Shown here: piece by piece, positions 51,281 through 63,927 of the stretch
Position numbering within the stretch: position 1 is the first letter of the stretch
Layout of the letters: every line of letters begins with the position of its first letter
Assembly (NCBI GenBank): GCA_963678675.1
Contig: OY783197.1
Span: 21,371,934 to 21,435,933 of the forward strand
Direction of reading: 5' to 3'
Source: Xiphydria camelus
Taxonomy: Eukaryota > Arthropoda > Insecta > Hymenoptera > Xiphydriidae
Length of the DNA stretch: 64,000 nt
Position numbers and translations under genes: made by a program
Notes under the pieces: generated by a model
Seen by the model: the letters and a program-made list of their open reading frames with translations, nothing else
Told to the model about the DNA's origin: nothing
The model's database searches: none

Positions 51281-52757
51281 TATCTCTCTCGCACTCGTTG
51301 CTTGACATAAGTGCGCCTCTCATGGCTTTTCGATGACGTCATGATATATGTAGTAGAGAGAAGCGCTCTTATAACTTAACGAATGATTATTTTTTTGGAA
51401 ATTTTCCTTTTTGTGAGACATTGAATATGTATGCGGATTATAAATTGAATTAAAAATATGAATATTTTTTATGGGCTAAACGAATTATACCCAAACGATA
51501 TACGACGATAGTTGAGAATCGAACCATCGCTGCAAATTATTCGATGACTCACTGTCGAACCTCTCCGTTGCTGGCCTCGATTGTCTAACTCCCTGTTAAC
51601 GACGTTTCGAAAGCTGACCATTTTTGGCCTTCGCGAAAGCGAAAGCCACATCGTTGCGCGACGAGTCGCGTCGATCGTAGTCGATCCGCGCTCGACGAGC
51701 GTTACAAGTTCGCTCGATTTCTGTGCAATTTATTTTAAGGAGGTTCTATCGATAGTAGTATAAACAGAGCGATTTTGATTAAATTCAATAAATCGACAGA
51801 GACGAGTGTTAGGACCCTCCGGTTTAATTTCTGTGATGATTCACCACCTCGTATAATAAATACAAGACAAATATATAGGTAGTTAATAAATCGTTATAAA
51901 AATTGTACTAAAAGGTCTCAACACTTGTATCTATCGATTCAGAAATAAAATAAATGAATATGTTGCTTCTCATGAGAGTCTATGTCAAGTGGGCATTAAT
52001 TTATTTATATTATACTTTTTATACAAGTTACTGAATCGTCACAAAAATTTGACTGAAAGGTCCTAATAGGTACTTAGGTATATTTGTCGATTTACCGAAT
52101 TTGGTCAAAATGGTTCTGTTAATTCTCTCATCGATGGAACGTCCTTAACGAGAGGAACGAGGATCTTGTTGGGACGACGTTACAAGGTCAAGGAAAGTCG
52201 AGACGGTACAGACGTGGGTCCCGAATGCAAATGGCCGCATAAACGGAGCGGGTAACCGGCCGGGAAATTAAAACCTTCTATTAAGGCAACCTTGTAGCCG
52301 TGTCAGCAACCGCGCGGAAAGGATCGATACGACCTCTGTTTAGTTCGCGAATCATCCGAACTCCATGACACGCGAACGCTAACGGCAGATTTCCCTCCGG
52401 CGTCCCGCGTACCCGCGCGCGCGTTCCGGTCTCTATTTCGGGGATTCGATCGCGACGCGCGATGTCTCCCGCGCGAAACCACCCCCGGAAGACGCGACGC
52501 GCGCTCGTGTAAGACGGACGGGATCGCGCGGAGAAATCTCGAGCGATTTGGATCGGCGCGCGGTCTTTCTTTTTAATTCGTTGCGATAAAAAGGGCGCCC
52601 GAGACGAGGATTGACGACACCGCGAGATACGTCGACATTAAACTCGCGTCGTGTGGGTATGCGGCATCATCTGGACCCGCGGACACATCGATTCGTCGTA
52701 ACGATAATACGTGCAATTTGCGCTAATTTCTGTCATTCGCGTCGAGAGAAATCGCGT

Positions 52758-53326
52758 CACTAATGCCAAGGGGTCGTATGCGCCAAAAAGTGTTTTTATA
52801 AAGCCAAAAGGACGTATAAAAAACGTTTTTTATTCATTCGAATTTGTCTAAATACGAATATAAACAAAGTGAAAATATAATCAGAAACTAAAAAAGCAAA
52901 AGGGCACGTAAGTACACCGAGAAAACAGTTTATTTGTAGTCAATACTTAAATGTTTGTTTGAACATGGCGCAAGAAATATTTTATCGGACAGAATAAATA
53001 TTCGTTATCCGTTACAATATTTATTTGACACAATTAGATCCTTTGGGGCAATGTTTTGAACGAAATAAACATTAAATAATTAACATATATTTTCTTCTGT
53101 CAAAATTATATTTATTAACTGTTAATAAATTGTTCTCTCGGTGTAGGATGTGGTACATACTCACGCCTTTTTTTGCATTTAGTTTTAAAAATTTTGATTT
53201 TTCCATATTTGGATCTCTTCTACGTACTTCTAACAATTGCCAGAACACAGTTTTTTTATAAGCCCTTTTGGCTTTTACAATGCCAAAAGATCGTAAAGTA
53301 ACATATACGATCTTTTGACATCAGTG
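52758..53326. mobile_element. MITE family A, copy 3 (carries nested MITE)
   Basis: Left end CACTAATGCCAAGGGGTCGT; right end GATCTTTTGACATCAGTG; internal AAGCCAAAAGGACGTATAAA. A second MITE (about 52916-53147, CACCGAGAAAACAGTTTATT to ATTGTTCTCTCGGTGTA) is nested near the centre. Confidence 0.7.
52916..53147. mobile_element. MITE family F, nested copy 1
   Basis: Inverted ends CACCGAGAAAACAGTTTATT and ATAAATTGTTCTCTCGGTGTA. Internal motif ATATTTATTTGACACAATTAG. One-armed or partial relatives are at about 1695-1800 and 54275-54550. Confidence 0.65.
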
Positions 53327-54106
53327 ACCCAAAATATCTTTCGTCGCGCGCCCGAATCGTATCGCTCGCCCGACGTATCACCGTGAGAAAACGATCGCGA
53401 AGATAACCTCGATCGCGATTCGCGGCGGCGCGATCGGCCGACGACTCCTCGCCGCGCACCGATAATAAAATTATCCACGGTGGCAGATCTCGAGATAACG
53501 ATAGCGCGCCGCCGGCGATTCCCGCGCGCGTGGTGACTCATATCACGGCGAGATAACGAGATCGCGAGGATTTGAGACGCGGAGACACGTTACGCAAGTT
53601 AGCGCGTCGAAGAAAGAGACCTGGAGGGGGGGGGGGAGAGCAAGAGAGAAAGAGAGACGGGCAGACGCGCTTGATTCCGTCGCGAATTCATTCACATTCC
53701 GCTGGAACCCCCATTCACCGAGCCGCGCGCACTCCGTAGCGTTCATTCAAGAAGCGCGCTCGGAAACTTATATTCGCGCAGCATCTCCTTCGTCGCGCTA
53801 TCTCCGGCGCGCGCGGCCGGTAAACCGTTGCGCGTCAACGCCAGAGGCGAGTGTACGATGAGCGTATGAGAGCGCGGTGACTCAACCGCGAGTCCTTTCG
53901 TCGCTGCGAAGCGGCACGTAATACCGTAACGTACGTACATATGCCGCGAGAAGCTTGGCAGGCAAAATTTATGGATCGTGAGTCGAGAATGCGTTCACTG
54001 CCAAATTACATAACGCGCCGGCAAGTATAGGTACGCGTGATCTACCAGTCGATCGCGACGCGTTAATGAGATGTTTGGTTTCGAGCGGACAAAAGTCATC
54101 TCGCGT

Positions 54107-54696
54107 CACTAAAATGCCGGAAAGTCGTATACACCATTTTACGCGTTTCTAACATTGTAAAAGCCAGAGGGACTTGTAAAAAAAATCTGTTCTCGCAACT
54201 ACAGAAATAAATACGTTAAGGAAAGTCTGAAAATGGTAAAAATAGACATTTGATTAATTAAAGGCAAAAATTTGTACTGGCAACTAATAGAAATAAATAA
54301 TTTAGTTTATTAATAGTTAATAAATATAATTTCAAATACGGCGAAATAAATACCTATTTCATTAGAACAAGAAAATATATGTTAATTATTAAAATGTTTA
54401 TTTCATTCAAACATTTGCCTCAAAGGATCAAATTGTGCCAAATAAATATTGCAATAGTTAACGAATATTTATTTGACTCAATGCAATTTTTCTTTCGCCA
54501 TATTCAAGCAAATATTTATTAATAACAAATAAACTGTTTTCTCGATGTACGCTATTTTGTTGTTAAGTTTCCAATTATTTTTTTCATCACTTCATTTAAT
54601 CGTATGTAGATAAATTTGAGCCAATAAAAGTTTTTAATACGCTTTTTTGGCTTTATAAAGGCACTTTTTAGTGCATACGACTAGTTGGCATCAGTG
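54107..54696. mobile_element. MITE family A, copy 4 (carries nested MITE)
   Basis: Left end CACTAAAATGCCGGAAAGTC; right end CGACTAGTTGGCATCAGTG. A family F MITE occupies about 54275-54550 (ends ATAAACTGTTTTCTCGATGTA). The nested arrangement repeats that of the copy at 52758-53326. Confidence 0.65.
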
Positions 54697-56302
54697 AGGT
54701 GACCTATTAAAATTTCCGCTCCAAAATTCTATCTCGAGAACGAAGCGAGCCACGGCGAAACTTCGAATAGAAAAGTTCCTCGGCTTCCCGAGTCGAACGA
54801 CCTTTGCCTTTGAACTTTTTCCGTATCTCGCTACGTTTCCGATATAGAAGTTCAGAGATCCGACTCGTCGCGGCGACGGGCAGAGGGGATCGAATCGCCG
54901 CCGTCGGAGCGAATTTCTCGGTAAACGAGAACGACGTATACGTAACGCCATCCGTATATAGTTCACGCGATCTCGCGAAGACGCACGCGCCATTCTTGTA
55001 TTCGAGCATCAACAGGTGATCGCATTTGTCCTACGCTTCAATCGAGCGCTCGCGCGCGCCGTCGCTGCCCTTATTCTCAACGACCACGCGAAATGGCGTA
55101 GGAAGGGTGGGGGTGGACGGCGGGGGAAGGCGACTACGACGACGGTCGACCGGCTGGATGGATGGCAGGTCACTCATGTTTTTGTAGGGGGGCGGGGCTC
55201 TCTCATAGCCAGATCAATACCCAACACCAACCCCCGACGCATAGATTACCTCACTCGCGTTCGTCGTCGCATTCTTCGCGGAGCACCTGACGTTTTCTTC
55301 CCTCCACGCCGCCGCGGGCGCGCTTACGGTCGCGTCGCGGGGATTTGCACGCGCTGCACGTCGTCGCGTGTCCGCCGTGCTGTAAGGGCGCGCGCGGAGC
55401 GTGTTTTTTACGCGAGTCTACCCCTTTTTTCCCTCCGAGAATCTTGATACGACGTGACTGTTAAATGTTTAGCCCTCACGAACGAAAGATTCATCTGTAC
55501 GGGCGGGTGTGACGCGTTATCAAATTTAGGATACGTCCGCTAGACCCTTCGGCTGCCTGCAGCTTCGGCGCGCCGTCGGGCGTCGAACGGGGATGATCAT
55601 CAGCGCGCAACGCCTCTGAGGCGCGAAATCTCCGGGAAGCGCTTCCGGAGGTCTGTATCGGTGCAGGGAGGACGGAAGGAAAAAGAGTGCGAGGCGACTT
55701 TTGATCGCCACTTGATTTCATGTGGCCACCCGAGTAGCGACTGAGCGGTTCATTAAAATAAAATTATAAAATAATAATTTTTACAATTTACAATACTATT
55801 GATTTATTATAATTTATATAATAATAATAATAATTAATTTAATTATCTTTCATTTTAACACTGTCGCCGCTCAAGTTGTCACATCAAATCGAGCGGCGGC
55901 CGAGAGTAACCTCTCGAGTGCAAAGGGTTAATTAAACTCTCTACCATCCGTCTGCTGTGCCGGTGGCGGCGCGCGAGAGCAAGCGCCGGGATAACGGAGG
56001 TGCTCTCAGCGGGGACTTCGCGAGACGTTTCGCAGGATGGCAACAGAGCTGGAAAACAGAGAAATGTCAGGGAATTTTAGATTCTTGCTGGAAATTATAA
56101 ATAAATTGAAGTCCAATTCTCGAAATTTCGCCGTTGATACATTTTACGATGGAGTTTGTGCTGCTCTTTCGGATATGTATCTCCAGTAGTAGCGCATGTG
56201 TGCCATCAACTAGAATTAGGGTTTCTATCATCCACGTTACTTTCTTAGACTATAAACTTCTTTGCAACCTCGTATTCCTGTGTTATGATTATCCATTGTT
56301 TT

Positions 56303-56305
56303 GTT

Positions 56306-56336
<31 letters not shown>

Positions 56337-56345
56337 GGAGGGGAT
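56303..56345 (+). repeat. (TG)n plus poly-G tract
   Basis: A TGTGTGTGTG run passes directly into about 20 consecutive G interrupted by one A. It may form G-quadruplex DNA and is prone to length errors in sequencing. Confidence 0.85.
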
Positions 56346-56454
56346 TTGGTTATATAAAACTTCTAATATGAACAAAAAAAACCAAGAATACTTACAACTA
56401 TCTGAAAAATTGTCAGGGAAAAATCAGGGAATAATCAAAGAATCCTACCATGTG

Positions 56455-56650
56455 AGGCTAAACTCACTTGCCAGGAAAGAAACTTCAAACATTATTATCT
56501 CATTATTCATGAACTTTTGGCCTACATCGATATAAGACTTTATTGTAGATAGAAACGTAATCTTCAAAAAAGTATTATACAAATATAAGCCAAAAGCACA
56601 TAGGTAATGAATTAATAGTGATTGAAGTCTCTTTTCTGGCGAATAAGGTT
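56455..56650. mobile_element. Palindromic MITE family E, copy 2
   Basis: Left arm GAGGCTAAACTCACTTGCCAG, right arm TTTTCTGGCGAATAAGGTTA. The internal ATTATTATCTCATTATTCATG and TATAAGACTTTATTGTAGAT blocks match the copy at 32160-32348. Confidence 0.6.
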
Positions 56651-57535
56651 ATCGTCACATATATTATAGGTGTAATTAATTTTCTGCAGCCACGCCGGCT
56701 CTGCACGATCCGAGCCCAACGTTCCGCGTTCTCTCTCTCTCTCTCTTTCCCTCTCTCGTTTCTTTGCCAGGATTGCCCCCGGCTTTTTTTTTCTTTATTG
56801 CACATCGCCTTTGTATCTTAGTTACGTGTCACTGCTCCCACGACGCTCCACCTTATACCTCCACGCCCACCACTCTCCTCCTCCCTTTGCTTATACACGA
56901 TCCCCGCAGCATCCACGGTCCATGCCACACGGGCGCGCGCGCCCCACGATAAGCGCGCGCGCGTATAATGAGATCCTGAAGTAGGTTGGCCGCGGCGACA
57001 GCCTCGCGGCGTTTGCCGAAGGACGAGAAGGAAGAATTCCATTTCGAGCATTTTCTTCTCCGGGAAAAAGAAAGAACGAGTATTCGTCGCTTTCAGCCTT
57101 TGGCAGGTTTCATTTCCAGAGGAAAATTGCGCGAAGGTAATTCGCGAGTTATCGCGGACGTTTTTAGGCGGCGAACGCGTTTGCAAATTTTTTATCGACC
57201 TGGTTTCAAGTCCTTGTATTTATTCGCCGACGTTAATTAAACGCGGGTAGATGAACTATCCCTGCTCTTCCGCAAACACACATGTAACGAACCAACTCGT
57301 ATTGCGCGCACCTGCATCGCGCCCGTATGCAAATACGCGGAATGCGTATTCATACGCGTACATTGCATGCATGCATCCGTAAGTAAGTACCCACTTGCAC
57401 ATGCCATAAGTCTGCGCTCGGCTATCCGCCGCAGAGTGGGACGTCGACGCGACGATACACGGCGTGCTCGATTATCGATGGTACGGAGGAAGCATTCGCG
57501 TGATTTGTCACACAAACCATCGTTTATCTACGCAT

Positions 57536-58002
57536 GTATCTAGTAGAGTCCCGTTTATCCGAGGCAGTTGGGGGGCAGTGTACCTCGAATAACCGAAATC
57601 TCGGATAATACGGAGCACAGGGTGTCTAGCGATCATGGAAATCATCGAGGTCATGAAAATATCATGAAATTTCTTTTACACATGGAAATATCATGTATCT
57701 TTTTTAAATATAAAAATATTACGAAACTGAGAAAAAAATTATGAATTGTAATAACGCACATATATGGTGGCTACTCAACTGGAAAACTGGGATATGTCAG
57801 GGAATTTGATCGGTTAGGGAAAAATCAGGGAAATGTTGGGGAATTTTTCGGTGGCCAGGGGATATTTAATAAATCCAGAGGGTTTTAGAGATTCTCCTCT
57901 TTAATTATTTTATGTTAAATTTTTGATCAAATATAATTTGATCGCTTCGGATAATATGGAACCTCGAATAATCGGGACTCGGATAAACAGGACTCTACTG
58001 TA
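57536..58002. mobile_element. pogo/Tigger-like MITE
   Basis: Left end TAGTAGAGTCCCGTTTATCC and right end GGATAAACAGGACTCTACTG form the AGAGTC...TTATCCGA inverted repeats typical of pogo/Tigger-derived elements. Inner TCGAATAACCGAAATCTCGG and TCGGATAATATGGAACCTCG add to the pairing. No transposase is present. A GTCAGGGAATTT-type repeat lies inside. Confidence 0.72.
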
Positions 58003-58557
58003 CGTGCCTCTAGATCCCTCCCTCTCCTTGTATTTGTTTCGAGCTCTTAGGAGATCCAATCTCATAGCCAATAAATGCTTCTTCTTCCTCTCTCTCCTTT
58101 CCCACAAAGATCAGAGACTACTCTCACACGCTCGGCCCGGGCTACGGACCTCTATTCCACCAAACTCGGATTCCGAGAGCTCTCTCGACTACGACGAAGA
58201 TGAAAGACCGCCACCGCGACATCGAAGACCCCGTAAAGTATCCGTAAGGATGACCTACGCGCGCTGCAACTCGATTTTTCATCCCCCTCCCTCGAAGAGA
58301 TCCCCGCTGGACCGATAAAAGGCGAGCAAAGAGTCGCCGGTTGCAGAAAAAGAAAGACGGACGCCGCTGGAAGGAAGGATCGCGTACCGTGATGGGTTCC
58401 TCTTAGATCCGGAATATCTTGATCCTCCGAACGAGAGAGTTTCCGTCTCCTCGGGGTTTTCCGCTTCGTCGTCTCTTTTTTCCCTCTCTTTGCGGTTCAT
58501 CTCGTTCACATGCGGTTTCTTGCAGCTTCCCGCGGGAAGCTGCAGGACGTGTAGCGA

Positions 58558-58592
58558 AGAGAGGGTTCTCTCTCTATCTCTCTCTCTGTACC
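58558..58592 (+). repeat. (CT)n microsatellite
   Basis: TCTCTCTCTATCTCTCTCTC run. A similar run is at about 56731-56762. Confidence 0.75.
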
Positions 58593-61276
58593 GAGACATC
58601 CGATTCTAACCGAGCCACGGTGCTCGACTAAGGCAAAATCCGCGCGGTTCCTCGTTCGACGACATGGTGTTCCCGTCGGCTCGGTCGATATGTCCGCGCC
58701 CGCGCGCTCTACCTTATTCTCCCTCTCGTTCTCCCCCCGCGCTCCTCTCGCTCGATCTCTCAGACCCTCTCTCAAGACCGTACCCGGCGTACGGGGTCAG
58801 CCGCGTGGATTGCCCGCTGCTCGCGGATGCTTTTCCACATAGACTTGTGTGATCGTCATGACGTTCATGGAAATTACAATAATTGATTATTCTAAAGTTT
58901 ACGTCTATTTTGCCGCGTGAACTTGAAGAAATAACTGTTCTTAAATAAATCGTCGAATTCACATTATTATGTGATTTAAATTAATCGCCGTATTTATTGT
59001 AGCGATATATTTATTTACGAATTATCGTGCTTATATCGAATACACGTTTAGTATTTTATTTATATTATTTTGAACTAATTTAATGTCGCAAATATGCTTG
59101 CTCAGTGACGACTGATAAAAGCGCACAACTTTAATGCATTTTAAACTGTGCCCAGCAGTCAGGGAATTCCGGAAAACCTGGAATTGTCAGGGAAATTAAA
59201 AGACTTTCTGGAATTTTTCGAAAATGCTCAAACTTTATAAACTTTTTAAGTAGGAGTTTCTTATGAATCACTCCTTTCCTTTTGCAGATAATAAGAATAT
59301 CGACTACTAATGTGAGCAGTGTAAGTATATGAAGTGTGCTATGACTAAACGTATATTTGAAAATTTATTCTTACGTTAAGACAAGTTATTGAACGGTAAA
59401 AATGTGATTTCGCAAAATTATATTATAATAAATTATTCTCATACGTATATATTTCTCAACTGGCATATTCTTTATATAGATGTACGATCCGTTCATTTGA
59501 CGGAATAACTGATGAATAATACCCCGTACTGGATCTATGCCTACTATGGTCAGATAAAACATATTATTTTAGACTAGAAATCCTAGAAAAGTCGGGGAAT
59601 TTTTTTGTTCACACTTCGCTGGACACCATATAATACTACCTAAAGTTGCTGCACAACTTACATATATTTGACTATCTGGGTTTGATATAAACGTGTGTAT
59701 TACTCGTTTGTTTTCGCGAGCCCTCCGCGATTGTTCTCGCGAATAATCGAGGGTGACGGAAGGGCGCGAAGAGCAGGAGAAATCTTTCGGGATGTATTTT
59801 CTTCGAAGTTGCGCGGCGTGGAGCTTTCGCATTTTTATCGGTGCATCGCGGCAGTACATAGGTACACGTACGCGTCTTGCAATCAATACGGACGGAGTGC
59901 AAGCGATTCCCCTCTCTTTCTCCCACTCTTTTTCGACGTGTTCTGTATGCAACGCGATATCGCGTTGGTTCGTTTCCCGAAACGCGAAACTGACGGCGCA
60001 GCCCGCAGCGTCGCATCGCGTTTTGCCTGTCGCCCTCCGGCGACACGCACCTAACCGTTCGTTGCAGCGCAACATGGTTCGGCGCGGCAGATCGACTAGT
60101 ACTTTGTTTCAATCTCATTCTTCGCTCGAAACTCGTCGTGTAAATACGATACCCGCCACCGCGCAAACCGCAGCACTCCAGGATATTGCAACAGCGTTCG
60201 TAGACGTTTTTTTGGGGCGAATATGGAAAGCAGAACGTCAAGCAGACGGAATAAGTGTGGATAATCGTACCCACGGAGAGAAAGCTGCACCCGTCGGGCA
60301 AAATTCCACACGTTTATGGAAAAATCGGGGAAACCTCCGAGAATTCGAAGCGCGGGAGATAGGTACGTTTTCGTCGACTGGGAATTCGATCGAATGTTTT
60401 CTTCAAATCTCACCCGGCTATACATCCGTATTTTGAATTCGGGTGCGGCAGGACGGAGAGAAAAAAAGTAGAAAGAGACGAACGAATGCGCGTGGGTGGC
60501 GTGAAAGAGAAAAAACGCCGAGCCGGCATATCGACTCGATTTTACCCCGCGACAAACAAGAGAGGCGGCGCTCTCTCGGATGATGCAGCGGGCGACTTTG
60601 ACGCGGGATTTCGTTTGCCTCCGCGTCACAATCGTAACGTCGTTTCGCGCACGATCGACTGTACGGACGCCTGTGACCGAGATGCCTGTGAACTTTTTGA
60701 TACGATTCAAAACGAAGACCGGAGTGGGTCGTATTAATACCGCACCTGTGCACATAACGGCATCGACCGAGTCCCACCGACGAGCGAACGTCGACGCATG
60801 TAAATCTTGTTTGCGATAAAAATACGTCAATATGGGGCGAACAGGTTTTTTTCATTTTCTTTCTACTCCGCGAACTCACTCTCGTCGCTGTCGCCGTTGT
60901 TATTGTCGGACGAATATCGCTTGTTAGATATTTCTAATGTCTCACGATAGGCGGATCGAAGTATCAATTTACATGTAACGCGTGGTCGGTCGATTAAAAA
61001 TTAAAATGACGCGTTCCTGCGTGGACAATTTGAAAATGTAAACGAAAGAGACACATCCCGTTCGTCAGCCGCGCGGGGGTCGACGACCCGCGTCGCGACG
61101 CCGCACGCCGTGGGGCAACCGTTCCTACGCCCCCTCCTCGCAACATCCGTCACCTTTACCTCGGTGGAGAAAAACAAAATTCCACTCGTCTCGTCAGTGA
61201 ATAGGAGTATAGCGTAGCCGCGCTTGATTTGCTGACGTCTTTTTCTTTTTTAATTTCAACCGTCATTTTCGCTATA

Positions 61277-61742
61277 CAGGGTGTTCATTTTAAAACTTAC
61301 CACCCACGTTATCTGCGTAAAGAGACATATTTCTGAAAATCGCCGAGACACGTCAACAAAATTATTGAGGGGGAACATTTTTTTATAAAAATTCGACGCC
61401 CCCCCCCTCAACCACCTGACTCCGGGGGCGGTAACCCCAATATTCTTAAATGGAACAGGGGGTCGAGTGATACCTCATTTCAACGTCAAATTTGAAAAGT
61501 AGGACGTCAAAATGTACACAATTAAAAGCCCTTTAAAATGAGGTATCACTCGACCCCCTGTTCCATTTAAGAATATTGGGGTTACCGCCCCCGGAGTCAG
61601 GTGGTTGAGGGGGGGGGGGGGCGTCGAATTTTTATAAAAAATATTCCCCCTCAATAATTTTGTTGACGTGTCTCGGCGATTTTCAGAAATATGTCTCTTT
61701 ACGCAGATAACGTGGGTGGTAAGTTTTAAAATGAACACCCTG
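61277..61742. mobile_element. Foldback mariner-type MITE, copy 2
   Basis: Starts CAGGGTGTTCATTTTAAAAC and ends in its reverse complement, flanked by TA at 61275-61276 and 61743-61744. Arms are almost identical to those at 11137-11604, but the central unpaired segment of about 50 bp is in the opposite orientation. High identity between copies implies recent movement. Confidence 0.85.
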
Positions 61743-61930
61743 TATAATAGTAGCTTTGATCAAAGTGCTTGTTTCTGCGCTAATGGTTCAGGCTGCGCCT
61801 GATACAAGGCGACCACTGACCTCCGCTCATTGCGAAGTACACGGCATATCGCCTCGCATGATATGTACAACGTGTACTGGGAAAAATGATTAGGTTAAAA
61901 TGACAAAACACATTTGGTTATACGCGTTTA

Positions 61931-62110
61931 GTTAGGGCCTCCAACCAATTGGAAGAATAAGAATAGGAATGAACATAAGAATAAGAATAGGTAAGCATTG
62001 TCCTGTGTTTGGTTGAAATTCTTATTTCTTATTTCTTATTCCTTTCATTGCATAAAGGCCATTATGCTTATTCTTATTCTTGTTCTTCCAATTGCGCGAA
62101 GGCCCTTATT
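61931..62110. mobile_element. Foldback element with (GAATAA)n-type arms, copy 2
   Basis: Left arm AGGGCCTCCAACCAATTGGA then AGAATAAGAATAGGAAT; right arm ATTCTTATTCTTGTTCTTCC then AATTGCGCGAAGGCCCTTA. A compact relative of the element at 50474-51280. Confidence 0.65.
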
Positions 62111-63293
62111 CCAACCAAAATACTGATCGACTGAACAGGTTATTTAGTTATTCTAACCAAATGTGTAATTACTCTAATTAAAAGAGTTATCAATTTAACC
62201 AAACAGATTGAAGATCCATACTTTACCAAACAATTAGCTCATCGACTCCGAGATTTCGATTAAACTGACCAAATTATTGTTCTCAATATTCATTCAATGT
62301 CTAACAAAGACTCGTTCCTCTTCTGTTTCAGGTAAGACCCCCTCTCTCCCTCGAGGACCGTCGCTCCGGCGAATCGAAAATTGCATCTTGTCGGTGAGCT
62401 CGAATACAGCGCGTAAATTCGAACCGACTACGTACGAAGACGCGCGACGAACCCTCGCAGCGTCTAACGAGAGCCTCGAGGTGCTCGTCGAGCCAAATCC
62501 TCGAGAGAACGAGTGAACGCGAGGGTTCTTTTATCTCTCGCTGCACTACAGCGCCCGGCTCTGTATCCGTGCACAGCCGGTTGCACACCTACGGGGGGGT
62601 ATGTAGACACTCCTCCGGGTGGCGTTGACACTGTTGCAACACCGAGACTTTATGCGCGGGAGCCGCTTACATTCGGTGTCGGGTTATATGGTCGTCACCT
62701 CGAAGTACGTTCGTTTTTTTCTACATAAATTCGTCGCGCGCCTCGCACCCGAGTCGAGTACGCTCTCGACGTCGCTGGCGCGGATACGTCGAAACAGCGA
62801 CGGCGGTGGCGACGCGTGAATCGCAACGTGCGAATAAATGGTTACGAAAGCCCTCGGCGGAAACACGTGACGTCTTCTGGCACGGCCAGAAGACGGTTCC
62901 GCTGCCAAGCTCCGCCGCTCTACACCCTCTCGGCGAGTCTTGTCTCCTCGCGACGGCGAAGCACTCGAAGCGACTCGAGCGAGAAAACGAGCGCGAGTGG
63001 CCGTGTCACGCACCTTTTCCGGGACGCCGAGTAGACCGCGGAATGTGTCGCGCGAGAAGCCACTAAAGAGAGCTCGTATTCGGGCGTCTCGACGTAGGTG
63101 GGGTGTTATAGGTACTACGTACGCCCACGCCTCGAGGGCGACGAGTGTTCGTCGTTCTTCTTCGTGTTTCTCTTTTCGCGTTTACCGTATATACGTTACG
63201 TTCTAGAGCGGACGCGTAGTCCCGTGTGATTCGAGTGGAAAAATAAACGAAAGATCCGGATGGTTCAGAATGGGACACGCGGTATTCTCGTCT

Positions 63294-63551
63294 CCTATAC
63301 GGAGAAGAAGAATTAGTTGGATCTACTGAAAATAACTTGCGGGGTTGCAAGTGATTATTTATTTATATCAATAAATTCTTTTAATAGATCAATTTGATAT
63401 CTCTTGTTTGCAATCACATGGAGTAGTATGTGATTGTCAGGAAGAAATATCTGATTGATAACGAGAAATGATCAAATTGATGTAAATAAATAGTTACTTG
63501 CAACCCCGGAAATAATTATTAGTAGATCCAACTAATTCTTTTTCTCTCTGT
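63294..63551. mobile_element. MITE family D, copy 3
   Basis: Left end GGAGAAGAAGAATTAGTTGG; right end CCAACTAATTCTTTTTCTCT; inner CTTGCGGGGTTGCAAGTGAT and AGTTACTTGCAACCCCGGAA. Very similar to the copy at 45287-45534. Confidence 0.72.
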
Positions 63552-63927
63552 GTTATCCGTTCAAATGACCAACAAAAGTACCGGTCTAACAAACAGGATG
63601 CGCTGCGCATAAGCACGTGTACAATCACTCGTGCTCATTAAGGTACAACAGTGTCGTGAAATAAAGAATTTTATGGAATTCTTCGAAAATACTCAAATTT
63701 CTCAAATAGCTGGACTTCTAGTCTGTTAAGAATTTATGTAGAAATCTAAAAAAAAGTGTTTCATATATGCATATTTATGTATTTAAGTTCTTTCTTGTTC
63801 TAAACAAAGCCATTAAATAATAATATGATTTGATAAAATTAAATTATTTTAATGCTTTTTTCTCAGCTATCATAACCCGTTCTATAAATATTAGTTACTT
63901 TGTTCATTCGACGAAAAATGATTGATG

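Noticed and set aside
60096..60830. A 244-codon open frame on the minus strand
   Set aside because: Two other long frames overlap it in the same CpG-rich block on both strands, composition is arginine- and serine-rich, and no motif is recognisable; this is typical of stop-poor GC-rich DNA.
62277..62516. Possible second exon of calcineurin A (acceptor TTTCAG near 62332)
   Set aside because: The translation lacks the VPFPPSH motif and any phosphatase sequence, and the base after the acceptor begins GTAAGA, itself a donor-like string.
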